A stretch of DNA of 15,565 nucleotides from Oscillospiraceae bacterium (GCA_900768705.1 CAAGEB010000058.1:1-15565), one strand, 5' to 3'; positions 1 to 7,191 are shown, counted from the stretch's first letter. Translations and numbers: made by a program. Notes: generated from the letters alone by a model not told the origin.

Positions 1-110
1 CGCCGTCTGCTGCGTCAAACCTCCTCGCAAGGCATACAGCCTTGCTTCGTCGGCTTTCCTTGCAGCCGACGCACCCTGCCGATTTTCTCTGTTCAAACCG
101 GTTTTTAGAG
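1..110. repeat. Right part of a palindromic dispersed element, cut by the contig end
   Basis: Positions 1-73 are identical to 15493-15565 at the other end. Two perfect hairpins are visible: GCAAGGC/GCCTTGC (27-33 with 39-45) and CGTCGGCT/AGCCGACG (48-55 with 64-71). The element ends at GGTTTTTAGAG (100-110), the exact reverse complement of CTCTAAAAACC at 15456-15466. Joining the two ends through the shared core gives a complete element of about 147 bp with 11-bp perfect terminal inverted repeats and weaker symmetry further in. This is the form of a small non-autonomous repeat. No coding potential is seen. The family name is not known to me. Confidence 0.75.
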
Positions 111-265
111 ATGCCCTTAAACCTATATTAGATTGCCTTGGAATATAAATTCCCAATCTGTAAGCAGCACTATTTTAAAAATGAACTTCCTATATTTCAA
201 AAATACAAAAATATTTCCATAAATACTTATATCTTGATTTTGATAATTTCTAAAAGGAGGAAATT

Positions 266-1120
266 GTGTATATGCATACAGATAGGGAAAAGCGAGTAGA
301 AATATTTGAAGATACAATGCGGCTTTGCAAAGAAAATCCCGTACTTGTGCAGGCTATTAAAAAATCAAGTGAAAATACCGTATTTTATTCCCCGGAGGAA
401 TATCCCGAAAAAAATACAGGCTCTTCCCGTCAAAGCACCGTGATAAATGTTACCTCGGAGCGGACGCTTGAAGCCGCAAAAAGGCTGCATGAAAACAACT
501 TCGGAAAGCGTATCACGGTTTTAAACTTTGCGTCTGCCACCAATCCCGGCGGCGGGGTTACTATGGGCAGCTCTGCGCAGGAAGAATCCCTGTGCCGCTG
601 CTCGACGCTGTATTCCTGCTTGAAGACAGATGAGCTTTGGAGGCAGTTTTATTCGATGCACAGAAGTCTGAATAATTCTCTTTACACGGACGCTTGCATT
701 TACACACCCGGTATTATATCAATCAAAAGCGATACCGCTTTTCCTCAGGAGGAGCCGGAAAGCGAATGGTTTAGCGTTGATGTAATTACCTGCGCTGCTC
801 CCAATCTTCGTGAAAAACCGAATAATTCCATGAACCCCGGTCACGGAACGGCTGTGAAGATCACCCCCGACGAGCTTTTTGAAATTCATAAGAAGAGAGG
901 CACTCATATTCTTGAAATTGCCGCCGCACACGGTGCGGATATTCTGGTTTTGGGTGCATTCGGCTGCGGTGCTTTCCGCAATGACCCGGCTGTAGTTGCA
1001 AAAGCGTATAAAGAGCTTCTGCAACTGTACAAAAATGTATTTGACGAGCTTGTATTTGCCGTGTATTGCTCTCCAAAGGATACTAATAATTATGATACCT
1101 TCAAGGAGATACTGACTTAA
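266..1120 (+). CDS. Microbial-type poly(ADP-ribose) glycohydrolase (TIGR02452 family)
   Basis: A 284-residue protein of the bacterial PARG family, a macrodomain fold that removes ADP-ribose from proteins or polymer. The PARG signature GGG-X(6-8)-QEE is intact: NPGGGVTMGSSAQEE places GGG at residues 95-97 and QEE at 105-107, the second Glu being the expected catalytic acid. Other family-like segments are VLNFASATNPGGG, the ITCAAPN strand near 175 and VLGAFGCGAFRNDP near 230, which resembles the diphosphate-binding loop. No signal peptide or membrane segment is seen, so it should be cytoplasmic. AAGGAGG at 254-260 lies 5 bases before GTG at 266 and 11 before ATG at 272; I keep GTG, but the ATG start would remove only two residues. 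It stands alone on the plus strand next to the terminal repeat and converges on the next gene. No ADP-ribosyltransferase is nearby, so its substrate cannot be inferred. Family call is firm; biological role is not. Confidence 0.9.
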   Translation: MYMHTDREKRVEIFEDTMRLCKENPVLVQAIKKSSENTVFYSPEEYPEKNTGSSRQSTVINVTSERTLEAAKRLHENNFGKRITVLNFASATNPGGGVTMGSSAQEESLCRCSTLYSCLKTDELWRQFYSMHRSLNNSLYTDACIYTPGIISIKSDTAFPQEEPESEWFSVDVITCAAPNLREKPNNSMNPGHGTAVKITPDELFEIHKKRGTHILEIAAAHGADILVLGAFGCGAFRNDPAVVAKAYKELLQLYKNVFDELVFAVYCSPKDTNNYDTFKEILT

Positions 1121-1158
1121 GGCTTAATGATAAATTCCCCTGTTTCACAGGCAGACTG

Positions 1159-1184
1159 ACGCCCCCGCTTTATTGCGAGGGCGT
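1159..1184. terminator. Hairpin between convergent genes, probable terminator
   Basis: ACGCCC (1159-1164) pairs with GGGCGT (1179-1184), then after a C/A mismatch CGC (1166-1168) pairs with GCG (1175-1177) around a TTTATT loop. It lies 38 bases after the PARG stop and 19 bases beyond the stop of the facing membrane-protein gene. The plus strand continues TTTACATATT, only a short T run, so termination may be weak. It could serve both directions. Confidence 0.6.
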
Positions 1185-1203
1185 TTACATATTGCTTGTG
1201 GTA

Positions 1204-1992
1204 TTACTGCTTTTTACGCTTAATATTGAGTACATTTCCCGCAAACCACAGTACTGTTGTAATGCAAATGAATATCAGCACGAACATATTAACCTCTTCG
1301 TACCATCTGAGTGCCAGCACAAGAAAATCCCCGATAAGAGCTACAAGGAACGGAGGAATTGAAAACAGGCACTCACCGTCGTTTTCAAAGAAATGCTTGA
1401 GCATAATTGTAAACAGCACCACCATGCCGGCAGAAATAACCGCCTCCAGCGGAACAAACAGCCATGCCAGCTTTATACTTGTATGATAGACCACAGGAAT
1501 TGCCATAGAATAGGCTACCACATAAGCAAAGGAAAGCCAGCGTTTGTCGCCGTTGCCCTTTGCTTTTACGCTTTGTGCGGTGTGAATTGCCATAGCAATA
1601 AGAATCATTCCATAGGAAGCAAACTGAATTCCGGGAATGGTTCCGTGGGTATGTACCATTCCTCCGAGAAGAAGTATTCCCGCTGCAATGCTCAGCTTTC
1701 CAAAGGCACTGTCGTCAAGAACAGGACAGGCAGAGGTTTTTCCGTTGGAATCATGCTTTACGATGATTAGGCACTTGGTAAGAATAAAGCAGTAGGAGCC
1801 GAAAATCGCCGCCAGCGTCAGTGCGGTCATATACCAGTCCAAAGCGTCATAGGTGGAAAAATCTCCGGTAAATACCGATACCAGACTGATTATTCTTTCC
1901 ACTGTAAGTATCAGAAAATATGCCAGCATAAAGCACATTTTCACCTTGTCCGCAGCAGTGTATTTCCTGCTGTCAATTGAATCGTTTGACAT
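1204..1992 (-). CDS. Eight-segment integral membrane protein of unknown function
   Basis: A 262-residue protein that I do not recognise. The open frame extends upstream to 2058, but AGGAGG at 2001-2006 sits 8 bases before ATG at 1992, which gives the N-terminus MSNDSIDSRKYTAADK. After about 17 polar residues there are roughly eight hydrophobic segments, near residues 18-40, 51-78, 100-118, 121-141, 151-170, 174-197, 209-229 and 234-257. It ends in a short basic tail, NIKRKKQ. A GGMVHTHGT segment in the third helix and the few charged residues inside the membrane region are the only distinctive features. It is the last gene of the minus-strand run after murA and walJ, but a terminator-like structure lies between it and walJ, so it may be expressed separately. 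A transporter or sensor role would be a guess. Confidence 0.8.
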   Translation of the reverse strand: MSNDSIDSRKYTAADKVKMCFMLAYFLILTVERIISLVSVFTGDFSTYDALDWYMTALTLAAIFGSYCFILTKCLIIVKHDSNGKTSACPVLDDSAFGKLSIAAGILLLGGMVHTHGTIPGIQFASYGMILIAMAIHTAQSVKAKGNGDKRWLSFAYVVAYSMAIPVVYHTSIKLAWLFVPLEAVISAGMVVLFTIMLKHFFENDGECLFSIPPFLVALIGDFLVLALRWYEEVNMFVLIFICITTVLWFAGNVLNIKRKKQ

Positions 1993-2011
1993 AATAAAAA
2001 CCTCCTGTTTG

Positions 2012-2065
2012 CTAAAAAGGCAGTCCGGAACATCCGGTTTTACCGAAAGCGTCCCCAACCGCCTT
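2012..2065 (-). terminator. Terminator or attenuator after walJ
   Basis: On the minus strand AAGGCGGT (2065-2058) can pair with ACTGCCTT (2024-2017) through eight pairs including one G-U, and the 3' arm runs into a T stretch (2018-2014). Inside is a perfect hairpin CCGGA/TCCGG with a three-base loop (2025-2037). The structure ends only a few bases before the AGGAGG (2001-2006) of the membrane-protein gene, so it could end walJ transcription or control read-through into that gene. I infer this from base pairing alone. Confidence 0.5.
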
Positions 2066-2070
2066 ATGTA

Positions 2071-2859
2071 TTACATACTGAAAAACTCTCCTGTTGTCAT
2101 CACCGGAGCAACATTTATTGTATAATCCCGTTCACGGAACAAACCCCGCTGAGCGAGATATCTTTCCGTGCAGGCTTCCGCCGTGGCGGGAGTATTGTTT
2201 TCCCTGGACAAGTGTCCCAGAATCAAATGCCTTGTACCGCTTTCCACCAGCTTCAGCGCAAATTCGGCGCAGCTGTCGTTGGATAAATGCCCCGTGTTGC
2301 TTTTGATACGGCGTTTGAGTTCTGCGGAGTAGTTCATATTCCTGCGGAGCATTTCCTCGTCGTAGTTGCTTTCCAACAGTACGCCGAAGCAGCCTGTAAG
2401 AGCATTCTCCGCCTCCTCGGTGACAAAGCCTGTGTCGGTACAGATACCAAAGCAGTTTTCACCGTAGCGGATTTTATATCCGACGCTTCCAACGGCGTCG
2501 TGAGAGGTTCTGAAAGAGCTGACTTCAAACTGTGCGCTGTGGTAGCCCTCGCTGATATCATAAATCGTTGTTTCTTCGGGAACAATATTTTTCTCCCGTA
2601 TTTCGGAAGCGGTCTGAGCAGAGGCAAATATCGGTATTGATGTATGCTTGGCAATCTGCTGAAGTCCCTTGATATGGTCGGTATGACCGTGGGTAATGAA
2701 CAGCGCTTCTATTTCGTCAAAGCTCGTGTCAATAAGTGACAGCGCATTTGAAAGAGCTCGGAAGGAACAGCCGGCGTCCACCAGAATACCGTGTCCCCGG
2801 GTTCCGATAAAAGCCGAATTTCCGCTGCTGGAGGAACAGATGGGATAAATTCTTGCCAT
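2071..2859 (-). CDS. walJ: WalJ/YycJ-type metallo-beta-lactamase-fold nuclease
   Basis: A 262-residue cytoplasmic MBL-fold hydrolase. The metal-binding motif THGHTDH is at residues 56-62, followed by IKGL. Further ligand candidates are His120-Asp121 (TSHDAVGSVGY), Asp142 (GICTDTG), His191 (NTGHLSND) and His216 (LILGHLSREN). The order and the SSSSGNSAFIG N-terminus match the WalJ/YycJ (VicX) family, members of which have 5'-3' exonuclease activity and in Bacilli sit in the walRK cell-wall regulon. Here there is no walRK; the gene follows murA directly. The SD GAGGG (2866-2870) overlaps the murA stop codon, ATG is at 2859 and the gap between the genes is 9 bases, so the two are co-transcribed and probably translationally coupled. 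Family assignment is firm; the physiological role here is open. Confidence 0.9.
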   Translation of the reverse strand: MARIYPICSSSSGNSAFIGTRGHGILVDAGCSFRALSNALSLIDTSFDEIEALFITHGHTDHIKGLQQIAKHTSIPIFASAQTASEIREKNIVPEETTIYDISEGYHSAQFEVSSFRTSHDAVGSVGYKIRYGENCFGICTDTGFVTEEAENALTGCFGVLLESNYDEEMLRRNMNYSAELKRRIKSNTGHLSNDSCAEFALKLVESGTRHLILGHLSRENNTPATAEACTERYLAQRGLFRERDYTINVAPVMTTGEFFSM

Positions 2860-2868
2860 AATCTTCCC

Positions 2869-4164
2869 TCAGATAGCTTTCTGAGCGGGTGCTTCGGCGG
2901 TGGGGTCGGGTTCGTCAACCTTGACAATATTTGCGCCAAGACTGCGGAGCTTGACCTCCATATTTTCGTAGCCCCGTTCAATGTGATAAATATCATAGAT
3001 TTCCGTAACGCCCTCTGCACCGAGAGCGGCAACTATCAGAGCTGCGCCTGCACGGAGATCGGTGGCTTTTACGGGAGCTCCCCGAAGATGATCTACGCCC
3101 TCAATAACCGCAACTCGTCCCTCGACGGAGATATTTGCGCCCATTCTCCGAAGCTCATCCACATAGCGGAAACGGTTGTCGAAAATGCTCTCTGTCACCA
3201 TAGATGTGCCTTTTGCGCAGGTAAGCACAGCCGACATCTGGGGCTGCATATCGGTGGGAAATCCCGGATGAGGGTGGGTTTTGATTGATGTACCGACATA
3301 ATTGTCACCGCCGATAACCCTTATGGAATCATCGTACTGCTCCACCTGAACGCCTATTTTGATAAGCTTGTTGGTGATAGGTTCAAGATGCTTGGGAATA
3401 ACATTTTTTATAAGAATATTGCTTTTTGTTGCAGCGGCAGCCGCCATAAATGTTCCCGCTTCGATCTGGTCGGGGATTACGCTGTAGGTGGTGCCGTGAA
3501 GGGTTTTTACGCCTCGGATTTTAATTACATCCGTACCTGCTCCGATAATATCTGCCCCCATGGAGTTGAGGCAGTTGGCAAGATCCACCACATGGGGTTC
3601 CTTTGCGGCATTTTCGATTATGGTAAGACCTTCAGCCTTAACCGCCGCCATAATGCCGTTTATAGTTGCGCCTACGGAATTCTTGTCAAAGAAAATCTGA
3701 TTGCCCACCAGTCGGTCAGCATGAAGATTTACCATACCGCCGTCGATCTCACACTGTGCGCCGAGGGCGTTAAAGCATTTCAGATGCTGGTCAATTGGTC
3801 TGTCTCCAAGATTACAGCCGCCGGGCATTGAAACATGAGCCTCGTGGAAACGCCCCAGCAGTGTGCCGAGGAAATAAGTGGTCGCCCGCATAAGCTTTGC
3901 TTTTTCGTAAGGAACGGGCATATTTCGAAGTTCACGGGTATCTATTTCCACCGTGTTCTTGTTTATCATTCGTATTTTTGCGCCCATTTCGGACATAATC
4001 TGAAGGGCAATGGTAACATCGCTGATACCGGGTATATTTTCAATGATACAGGGTTCGTCGGAAAGAATAACCGCAGGCAGGATTGCAACAACCGCATTTT
4101 TTGCTCCGCTGATAACAACCTCTCCCGAAAGCCGTCCTCCGCCCTTAACAACATACTTTTCCAA
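2869..4164 (-). CDS. murA: UDP-N-acetylglucosamine 1-carboxyvinyltransferase MurA
   Basis: MurA transfers enolpyruvate from PEP to UDP-GlcNAc, the first committed step of peptidoglycan synthesis in the cytoplasm. The two-domain EPSP-synthase fold is complete at about 431 residues, the usual length. Clear motifs are LSGEVVISGAKNA with the Lys-Asn pair at 22-23, and MPGGCNLGDRPIDQH with the catalytic Cys at 117, so fosfomycin sensitivity would be expected. I place the start at TTG 4164. The ATG at 4173 directly abuts the only SD-like run (AGGGGG, 4174-4179), which lies 9 bases from the TTG. The resulting N-terminus MEKYVVKGGGRLSG is the family norm, and Lys22/Asn23 and Cys117 then match published MurA numbering. 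An extended -10 promoter lies about 165 bases upstream. walJ follows with a 9-base gap. Many Clostridia carry two MurA paralogs; which one this is cannot be told here. Confidence 0.96.
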   Translation of the reverse strand: MEKYVVKGGGRLSGEVVISGAKNAVVAILPAVILSDEPCIIENIPGISDVTIALQIMSEMGAKIRMINKNTVEIDTRELRNMPVPYEKAKLMRATTYFLGTLLGRFHEAHVSMPGGCNLGDRPIDQHLKCFNALGAQCEIDGGMVNLHADRLVGNQIFFDKNSVGATINGIMAAVKAEGLTIIENAAKEPHVVDLANCLNSMGADIIGAGTDVIKIRGVKTLHGTTYSVIPDQIEAGTFMAAAAATKSNILIKNVIPKHLEPITNKLIKIGVQVEQYDDSIRVIGGDNYVGTSIKTHPHPGFPTDMQPQMSAVLTCAKGTSMVTESIFDNRFRYVDELRRMGANISVEGRVAVIEGVDHLRGAPVKATDLRAGAALIVAALGAEGVTEIYDIYHIERGYENMEVKLRSLGANIVKVDEPDPTAEAPAQKAI

Positions 4165-4173
4165 AGCAAACAT

Positions 4174-4179
4174 CCCCCT
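4174..4179 (-). promoter_or_regulatory. SD site that selects a TTG start for murA
   Basis: AGGGGG touches the ATG at 4173, leaving no spacer, but lies 9 bases from the in-frame TTG at 4164. It can pair with the 16S CCUCCU tail with one G-U pair. With the weak SD and a TTG codon, murA translation may be deliberately modest. Confidence 0.6.
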
Positions 4180-4543
4180 ATCGGAACAAGACCGTTTACG
4201 CCGTTACAGCGCAAGACTGTTCCTTTATATATGATATATGTAGAAAATCTTAGATCAGAGTGAGTATGCAGTCACAGCGGCATACAAAATGCCATAAGGA
4301 AAAATTATACGCACACTCATACTTTTATATTGTAGCACATTCCGCACTATTTTTAAAGTATTAAATTGAAAAAAATTGTTCCTTTGTATTTTTTTGTCGT
4401 ATTGTACCAAATTCATCACTGTTTTCTGTGCTTTTTTCATCATTTATGCAATTGCTAATTCACAGACATTCTATATACTGTATTTGAAAATAGTATTGGC
4501 GTTTTTGAGCTTTATAAACTTGACAAAATAAGTAAGGAGGGAA
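4180..4543 (-). other. AT-rich gene-free leader of murA
   Basis: No credible gene lies in this stretch. A 62-codon minus-strand frame (4443-4255) has no SD and an AT-driven composition. On the minus strand there are several A and T runs, a small hairpin GGCAT/ATGCC (4279-4293) and an inverted pair GGAACA/TGTTCC (4183-4188 with 4218-4223) just before the murA SD. I see the promoter reported separately and no known riboswitch. Confidence 0.55.
4329..4337 (-). promoter_or_regulatory. Extended -10 promoter for murA
   Basis: TGCTACAAT on the minus strand is one base from the extended -10 consensus TGnTATAAT. No good -35 is found at 17 bases, where TTTAAA stands, which is common for extended -10 promoters. 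The start would be near 4322, giving a leader of roughly 160 bases before the murA start. Confidence 0.45.
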
Positions 4544-4644
4544 GGGGGCGGCGTGTTGCCGCTGCCAATTCCCAACGATACTTTGCAATGTACCGCAGCA
4601 AAGTGCAGCATACGACACGCCGCCCCCTGCTTTCGCAGGGGGCG
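4544..4644. repeat. Structured palindromic element after the PBP gene
   Basis: GGGGGCGGCGTGT (4544-4556) is the exact reverse complement of ACACGCCGCCCCC (4615-4627). Inside, ACTTTGC (4580-4586) pairs with GCAAAGT (4598-4604). A third, very strong hairpin CGCCCCCTGC/GCAGGGGGCG (4621-4630 with 4635-4644) has a four-base loop, GAAA in the minus-strand RNA. The first and third stems share 4621-4627, so they exclude each other. It starts 12 bases after the PBP stop. The minus strand after it is pyrimidine-rich (CCTTCCCTCC, then TTATTTT), so it may end PBP transcription. It could also be a dispersed repeat family. Confidence 0.65.
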
Positions 4645-4656
4645 AACCTGTTTCAA

Positions 4657-6996
4657 TTAAAGATTTTCTTCATTCTGCTTGTCAATTTTCTCCCACTCTG
4701 CCTGAATTTTGTCAGTCTCCGCTTCGTGATCGCCGGAGCAGAAGGCAGGAAGATTGGATTTGCGGTAGTATCCCACATCGGTTTTGGTGCAGTCGGCGGA
4801 AGCCAGCAAGCCCGTCTCAAGGCAGTATCTCCGCTCAACTACGGTGGAATCGGGAGTAAACTTGCTCACCTGCGTGGTATCCTCCACCTCTGCCATAACA
4901 TCATGCCAGATCTGCGCACAGTATCTGTGACCGTCGGTGTAGGAGCTGGGGATTTCCCGTCCGTCATCGTAGCCGATCCAGACTGCTCCAACATAATCGG
5001 GAGTACAGCCCACAAACAGCAGGTTCTTTTCATCGTTTGAAGTACCGGTTTTTCCGATAACCTCCATATTTCCGAGATCCGCATAGCGACCCGAACCGCT
5101 GGGGGTGGTAACAACCGTTCTCAGCATACGGTTGGCAATCCACGCAGAATCACTGTCAATCGCCTGAGTTCCGTAGAAATCCTGTTCCAGAACTATATTT
5201 CCCTTGCTGTCCAGAACCTTGCTGTAAAGCTTCGGCTCGTAATAAATTCCGCCGTTTCCGAACATCTGGTATGCACCCGCCAGTTCAATAAGCTTAACGC
5301 CATTTGTCAGCGCACCCAGCGTGATAGGCGAAAGCGCAATATCGGATTCCTCCAGCGTGGAAATTCCCAGATTTTGTGTAAGCTGATTGTAGCAAACCTG
5401 CGGAGTCAGCATCTGCGCCACACGCACGGCAATGGTATTTCTTGAGTAGCGAACCGCTTCCCAAACCGGCATAAGCTCTCCCCCGCCGCCTTCAAAGTTG
5501 AAGTTGTACGGCCAGGACTCCTTGTTTCCGTTATCTCCGATAATAGTAATAGGCTTATCGGGAATCATTGTGGAATAGGTTATAAGGTTATTCTGAACTG
5601 CTGTGGCATAAACGGAAATAGGCTTCATCGTTGAACCCGGAGCACGGACAGCCATTGTAGCACGGTTAAAGCAGTTATCGCCGGGCTTATCCCCAAGACC
5701 GCCCGCCAGAGCAACCACCGTGCCGGAATAATCCATCATCACAAAGGCGGATTGAAGCAAGTCGGTTTCGGGAGCGGTGCTGTCGTAGAACTGAACAGCC
5801 AGATAAGGATCTCTGAATTTCTCCTCAACCTTATCCTGAAGCTCCATGTTCATATTCAGATAAATCTTGTAGCCGCCGTTGTACAGATCGTTTCTTGCCG
5901 AGGTGTAGGTAATTCCTTTAAGCTCGGCATAATCCTCAATAACCTGATCGATAGCGGCATCTACATACCAGTTCTGGGAAACTTCGTAATCGTCCCAGCG
6001 GTAAGCCTCGTATTCATCGTCAACGGTATCGCCGCTTTCATCGTCTTCATCACCGTCTCCGTTCTCCACAGAGCGGGGGTCGGTATAGCCGAAGTCGTCG
6101 CCGTAAACCACTCTTGCGAACTTAACTTTTTCCTTTTTGGCTTTTTCGTATTCTCCGGTGCTGATATAGCCCTGCTCGTACATACATTTCAGAGCATACT
6201 CTTGGCTGGATTTGCAGTTTTCAAGATCGTAATAGGGCGAACGCTTTCCGGGGTTTCGTATCATACCTGCCAGAATTGCCGCCTCTGCCACATCCAGATC
6301 CTTGGCTTCCTTTCCGAAATAGTATTCCGAAGCGGAACCGACGCCGTAAACCATTCCTCCCAACCATATCTGATTGAGATAGCTTTCCAGAATATCGGTC
6401 TTTGATGATTTCTTTTCCAGAGAAAGTGCACGGAAGATTTCACGGAGCTTTCGTTCCCATGTAGCCTGATCGTCGCCGGTTAGGTTTTTGACCAGCTGCT
6501 GGGTAATGGTAGAACCGCCCTGTCCTGCTCCGGAAAGATTAAGGATATCCGAACCGAGAGCGAAAACCGTTCTTTGCCAGTCAACGCCGTCGTGTTCGTA
6601 AAAACGCTTATCCTCCGTTGCCACAACTGCGTCTATAATATTCTGGGAAATATCCTCATAATTCACCCAGATACGGTTTTCCTCCGCAGCCAGCCGCTTG
6701 ATTTCCGTCTCGTTTCCTTCGCTGTCGTAGGCGTAAACCATAGTGGTATATTTGGTTTCCATATCACGGAGATTTGCATTGAAGCTGGAATCCGCAAAAT
6801 TGAGAATATAAACCGTAACCACCACCGCCACAATGCAAATCATTATCACAAGGATAAGCAGCATTGAGGAAAATGTCGTTCCCACCACAGTCAGTGCATG
6901 ACCTATGTTTTTCATAGTCTTCTGCTTCCTGCGGGAGTCGGGCTTTTTCACCGGCTCGTCTTTGATTTTAATGTAATGAAATTTCTTTTTGTTCAT
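4657..6996 (-). CDS. Class A penicillin-binding protein (glycosyltransferase and transpeptidase)
   Basis: A 779-residue bifunctional enzyme that polymerises lipid II and cross-links peptidoglycan outside the membrane. A basic cytoplasmic tail of about 40 residues is followed by one membrane anchor (about 44-68). The GT51 domain has EDKRFYEHDGVDW with catalytic Glu near 128, GQGGSTITQQLVKN near 160, RKLREIFRALSLE near 183 and SYLNQIWLGG near 206. The transpeptidase domain has the Ser nucleophile in STMK (455-458), SRN (518-520) and KTGT (649-652). The C-terminus carries the Cys-rich RRYCLETG...FCSGDHE segment common in clostridial PBP1-type proteins. Between the domains, residues about 311-338 are strongly acidic. 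ATG 7005 has AGGG one base upstream, whereas ATG 6996 lies 10 bases from it and gives MNKKKFHYIK, so I prefer 6996. The leader holds a strong promoter and three palindromes. The gene name (ponA/pbp1a) is not decided by sequence alone. Confidence 0.95.
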   Translation of the reverse strand: MNKKKFHYIKIKDEPVKKPDSRRKQKTMKNIGHALTVVGTTFSSMLLILVIMICIVAVVVTVYILNFADSSFNANLRDMETKYTTMVYAYDSEGNETEIKRLAAEENRIWVNYEDISQNIIDAVVATEDKRFYEHDGVDWQRTVFALGSDILNLSGAGQGGSTITQQLVKNLTGDDQATWERKLREIFRALSLEKKSSKTDILESYLNQIWLGGMVYGVGSASEYYFGKEAKDLDVAEAAILAGMIRNPGKRSPYYDLENCKSSQEYALKCMYEQGYISTGEYEKAKKEKVKFARVVYGDDFGYTDPRSVENGDGDEDDESGDTVDDEYEAYRWDDYEVSQNWYVDAAIDQVIEDYAELKGITYTSARNDLYNGGYKIYLNMNMELQDKVEEKFRDPYLAVQFYDSTAPETDLLQSAFVMMDYSGTVVALAGGLGDKPGDNCFNRATMAVRAPGSTMKPISVYATAVQNNLITYSTMIPDKPITIIGDNGNKESWPYNFNFEGGGGELMPVWEAVRYSRNTIAVRVAQMLTPQVCYNQLTQNLGISTLEESDIALSPITLGALTNGVKLIELAGAYQMFGNGGIYYEPKLYSKVLDSKGNIVLEQDFYGTQAIDSDSAWIANRMLRTVVTTPSGSGRYADLGNMEVIGKTGTSNDEKNLLFVGCTPDYVGAVWIGYDDGREIPSSYTDGHRYCAQIWHDVMAEVEDTTQVSKFTPDSTVVERRYCLETGLLASADCTKTDVGYYRKSNLPAFCSGDHEAETDKIQAEWEKIDKQNEENL

Positions 6997-7053
6997 AGTC
7001 ACCATACCCTGATTTTACCGTGTCCCTTTATACGGGAAATGCACCTGATGTAT

Positions 7054-7062
7054 ATTATACCA
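7054..7062 (-). promoter_or_regulatory. Possible second PBP promoter inside a palindrome
   Basis: TGGTATAAT on the minus strand is a perfect extended -10, formed by the 3' arm of the first palindrome. The -35 position (ATACCA) is poor. Because the arms are symmetric, the same box also occurs on the plus strand at 7077-7085. It may be an incidental property of the repeat. Confidence 0.3.
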
Positions 7063-7167
7063 TAACCGCAAGGTTATGGTATAATTCGCCGATATGCACG
7101 GAGTTCGCCGAAGGCGAACGGATGTGCAAGGCATTAAGATCAATAATAAACGCTTTGCGTTTATTAT
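7055..7167. repeat. Three consecutive perfect palindromes in the PBP leader
   Basis: First: 13-bp arms TTATACCATAACC (7055-7067) and GGTTATGGTATAA (7072-7084) around GCAA. Second: GTTCGCC/GGCGAAC (7103-7109 with 7113-7119) around GAA, extended beyond a GGA/GGAT internal loop by TGCAC/GTGCA (7095-7099 with 7124-7128). Third: 11-bp arms ATAATAAACGC/GCGTTTATTAT (7143-7153 with 7157-7167) around TTT. All stems are perfect. The set lies between the PBP promoter and its start codon and would fold in the leader RNA; the third overlaps the -10 box and start site. It may be a dispersed element, operators, or a regulatory leader. Confidence 0.7.
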
Positions 7168-7191
7168 AACACATATTTTCGGAAATGTTAA
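7163..7191 (-). promoter_or_regulatory. Sigma-A promoter of the PBP gene
   Basis: On the minus strand TTAACA (7191-7186) and TATAAT (7168-7163) are separated by exactly 17 bases, with TG one base before the -10 (TGTTATAAT). The start should lie near 7156, inside the third palindrome, giving a leader of about 160 bases. It is the best promoter match that I found in the window. Confidence 0.75.

Noticed and set aside
123..317. 64-codon minus-strand frame opposite the PARG leader
   Set aside because: AT-driven composition, no SD, and it overlaps the promoter and start of a well-supported plus-strand gene.
2791..4263. Long plus-strand frames opposite murA
   Set aside because: They are shadows of a clear murA gene, with no SD sites and no recognisable product.
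4255..4443. 62-codon minus-strand frame in the murA leader
   Set aside because: No SD before either Met, it spans the extended -10 promoter, and its composition reflects A and T runs.
5752..6405. 217-codon plus-strand frame opposite the PBP gene
   Set aside because: Its apparent hydrophobicity comes from the antisense of acidic and polar PBP codons; the PBP frame has all catalytic motifs.
7055..7084. Palindrome with 13-bp arms as an intrinsic terminator
   Set aside because: The stem is AT-rich, lacks a following T run and lies between the PBP promoter and its start codon.
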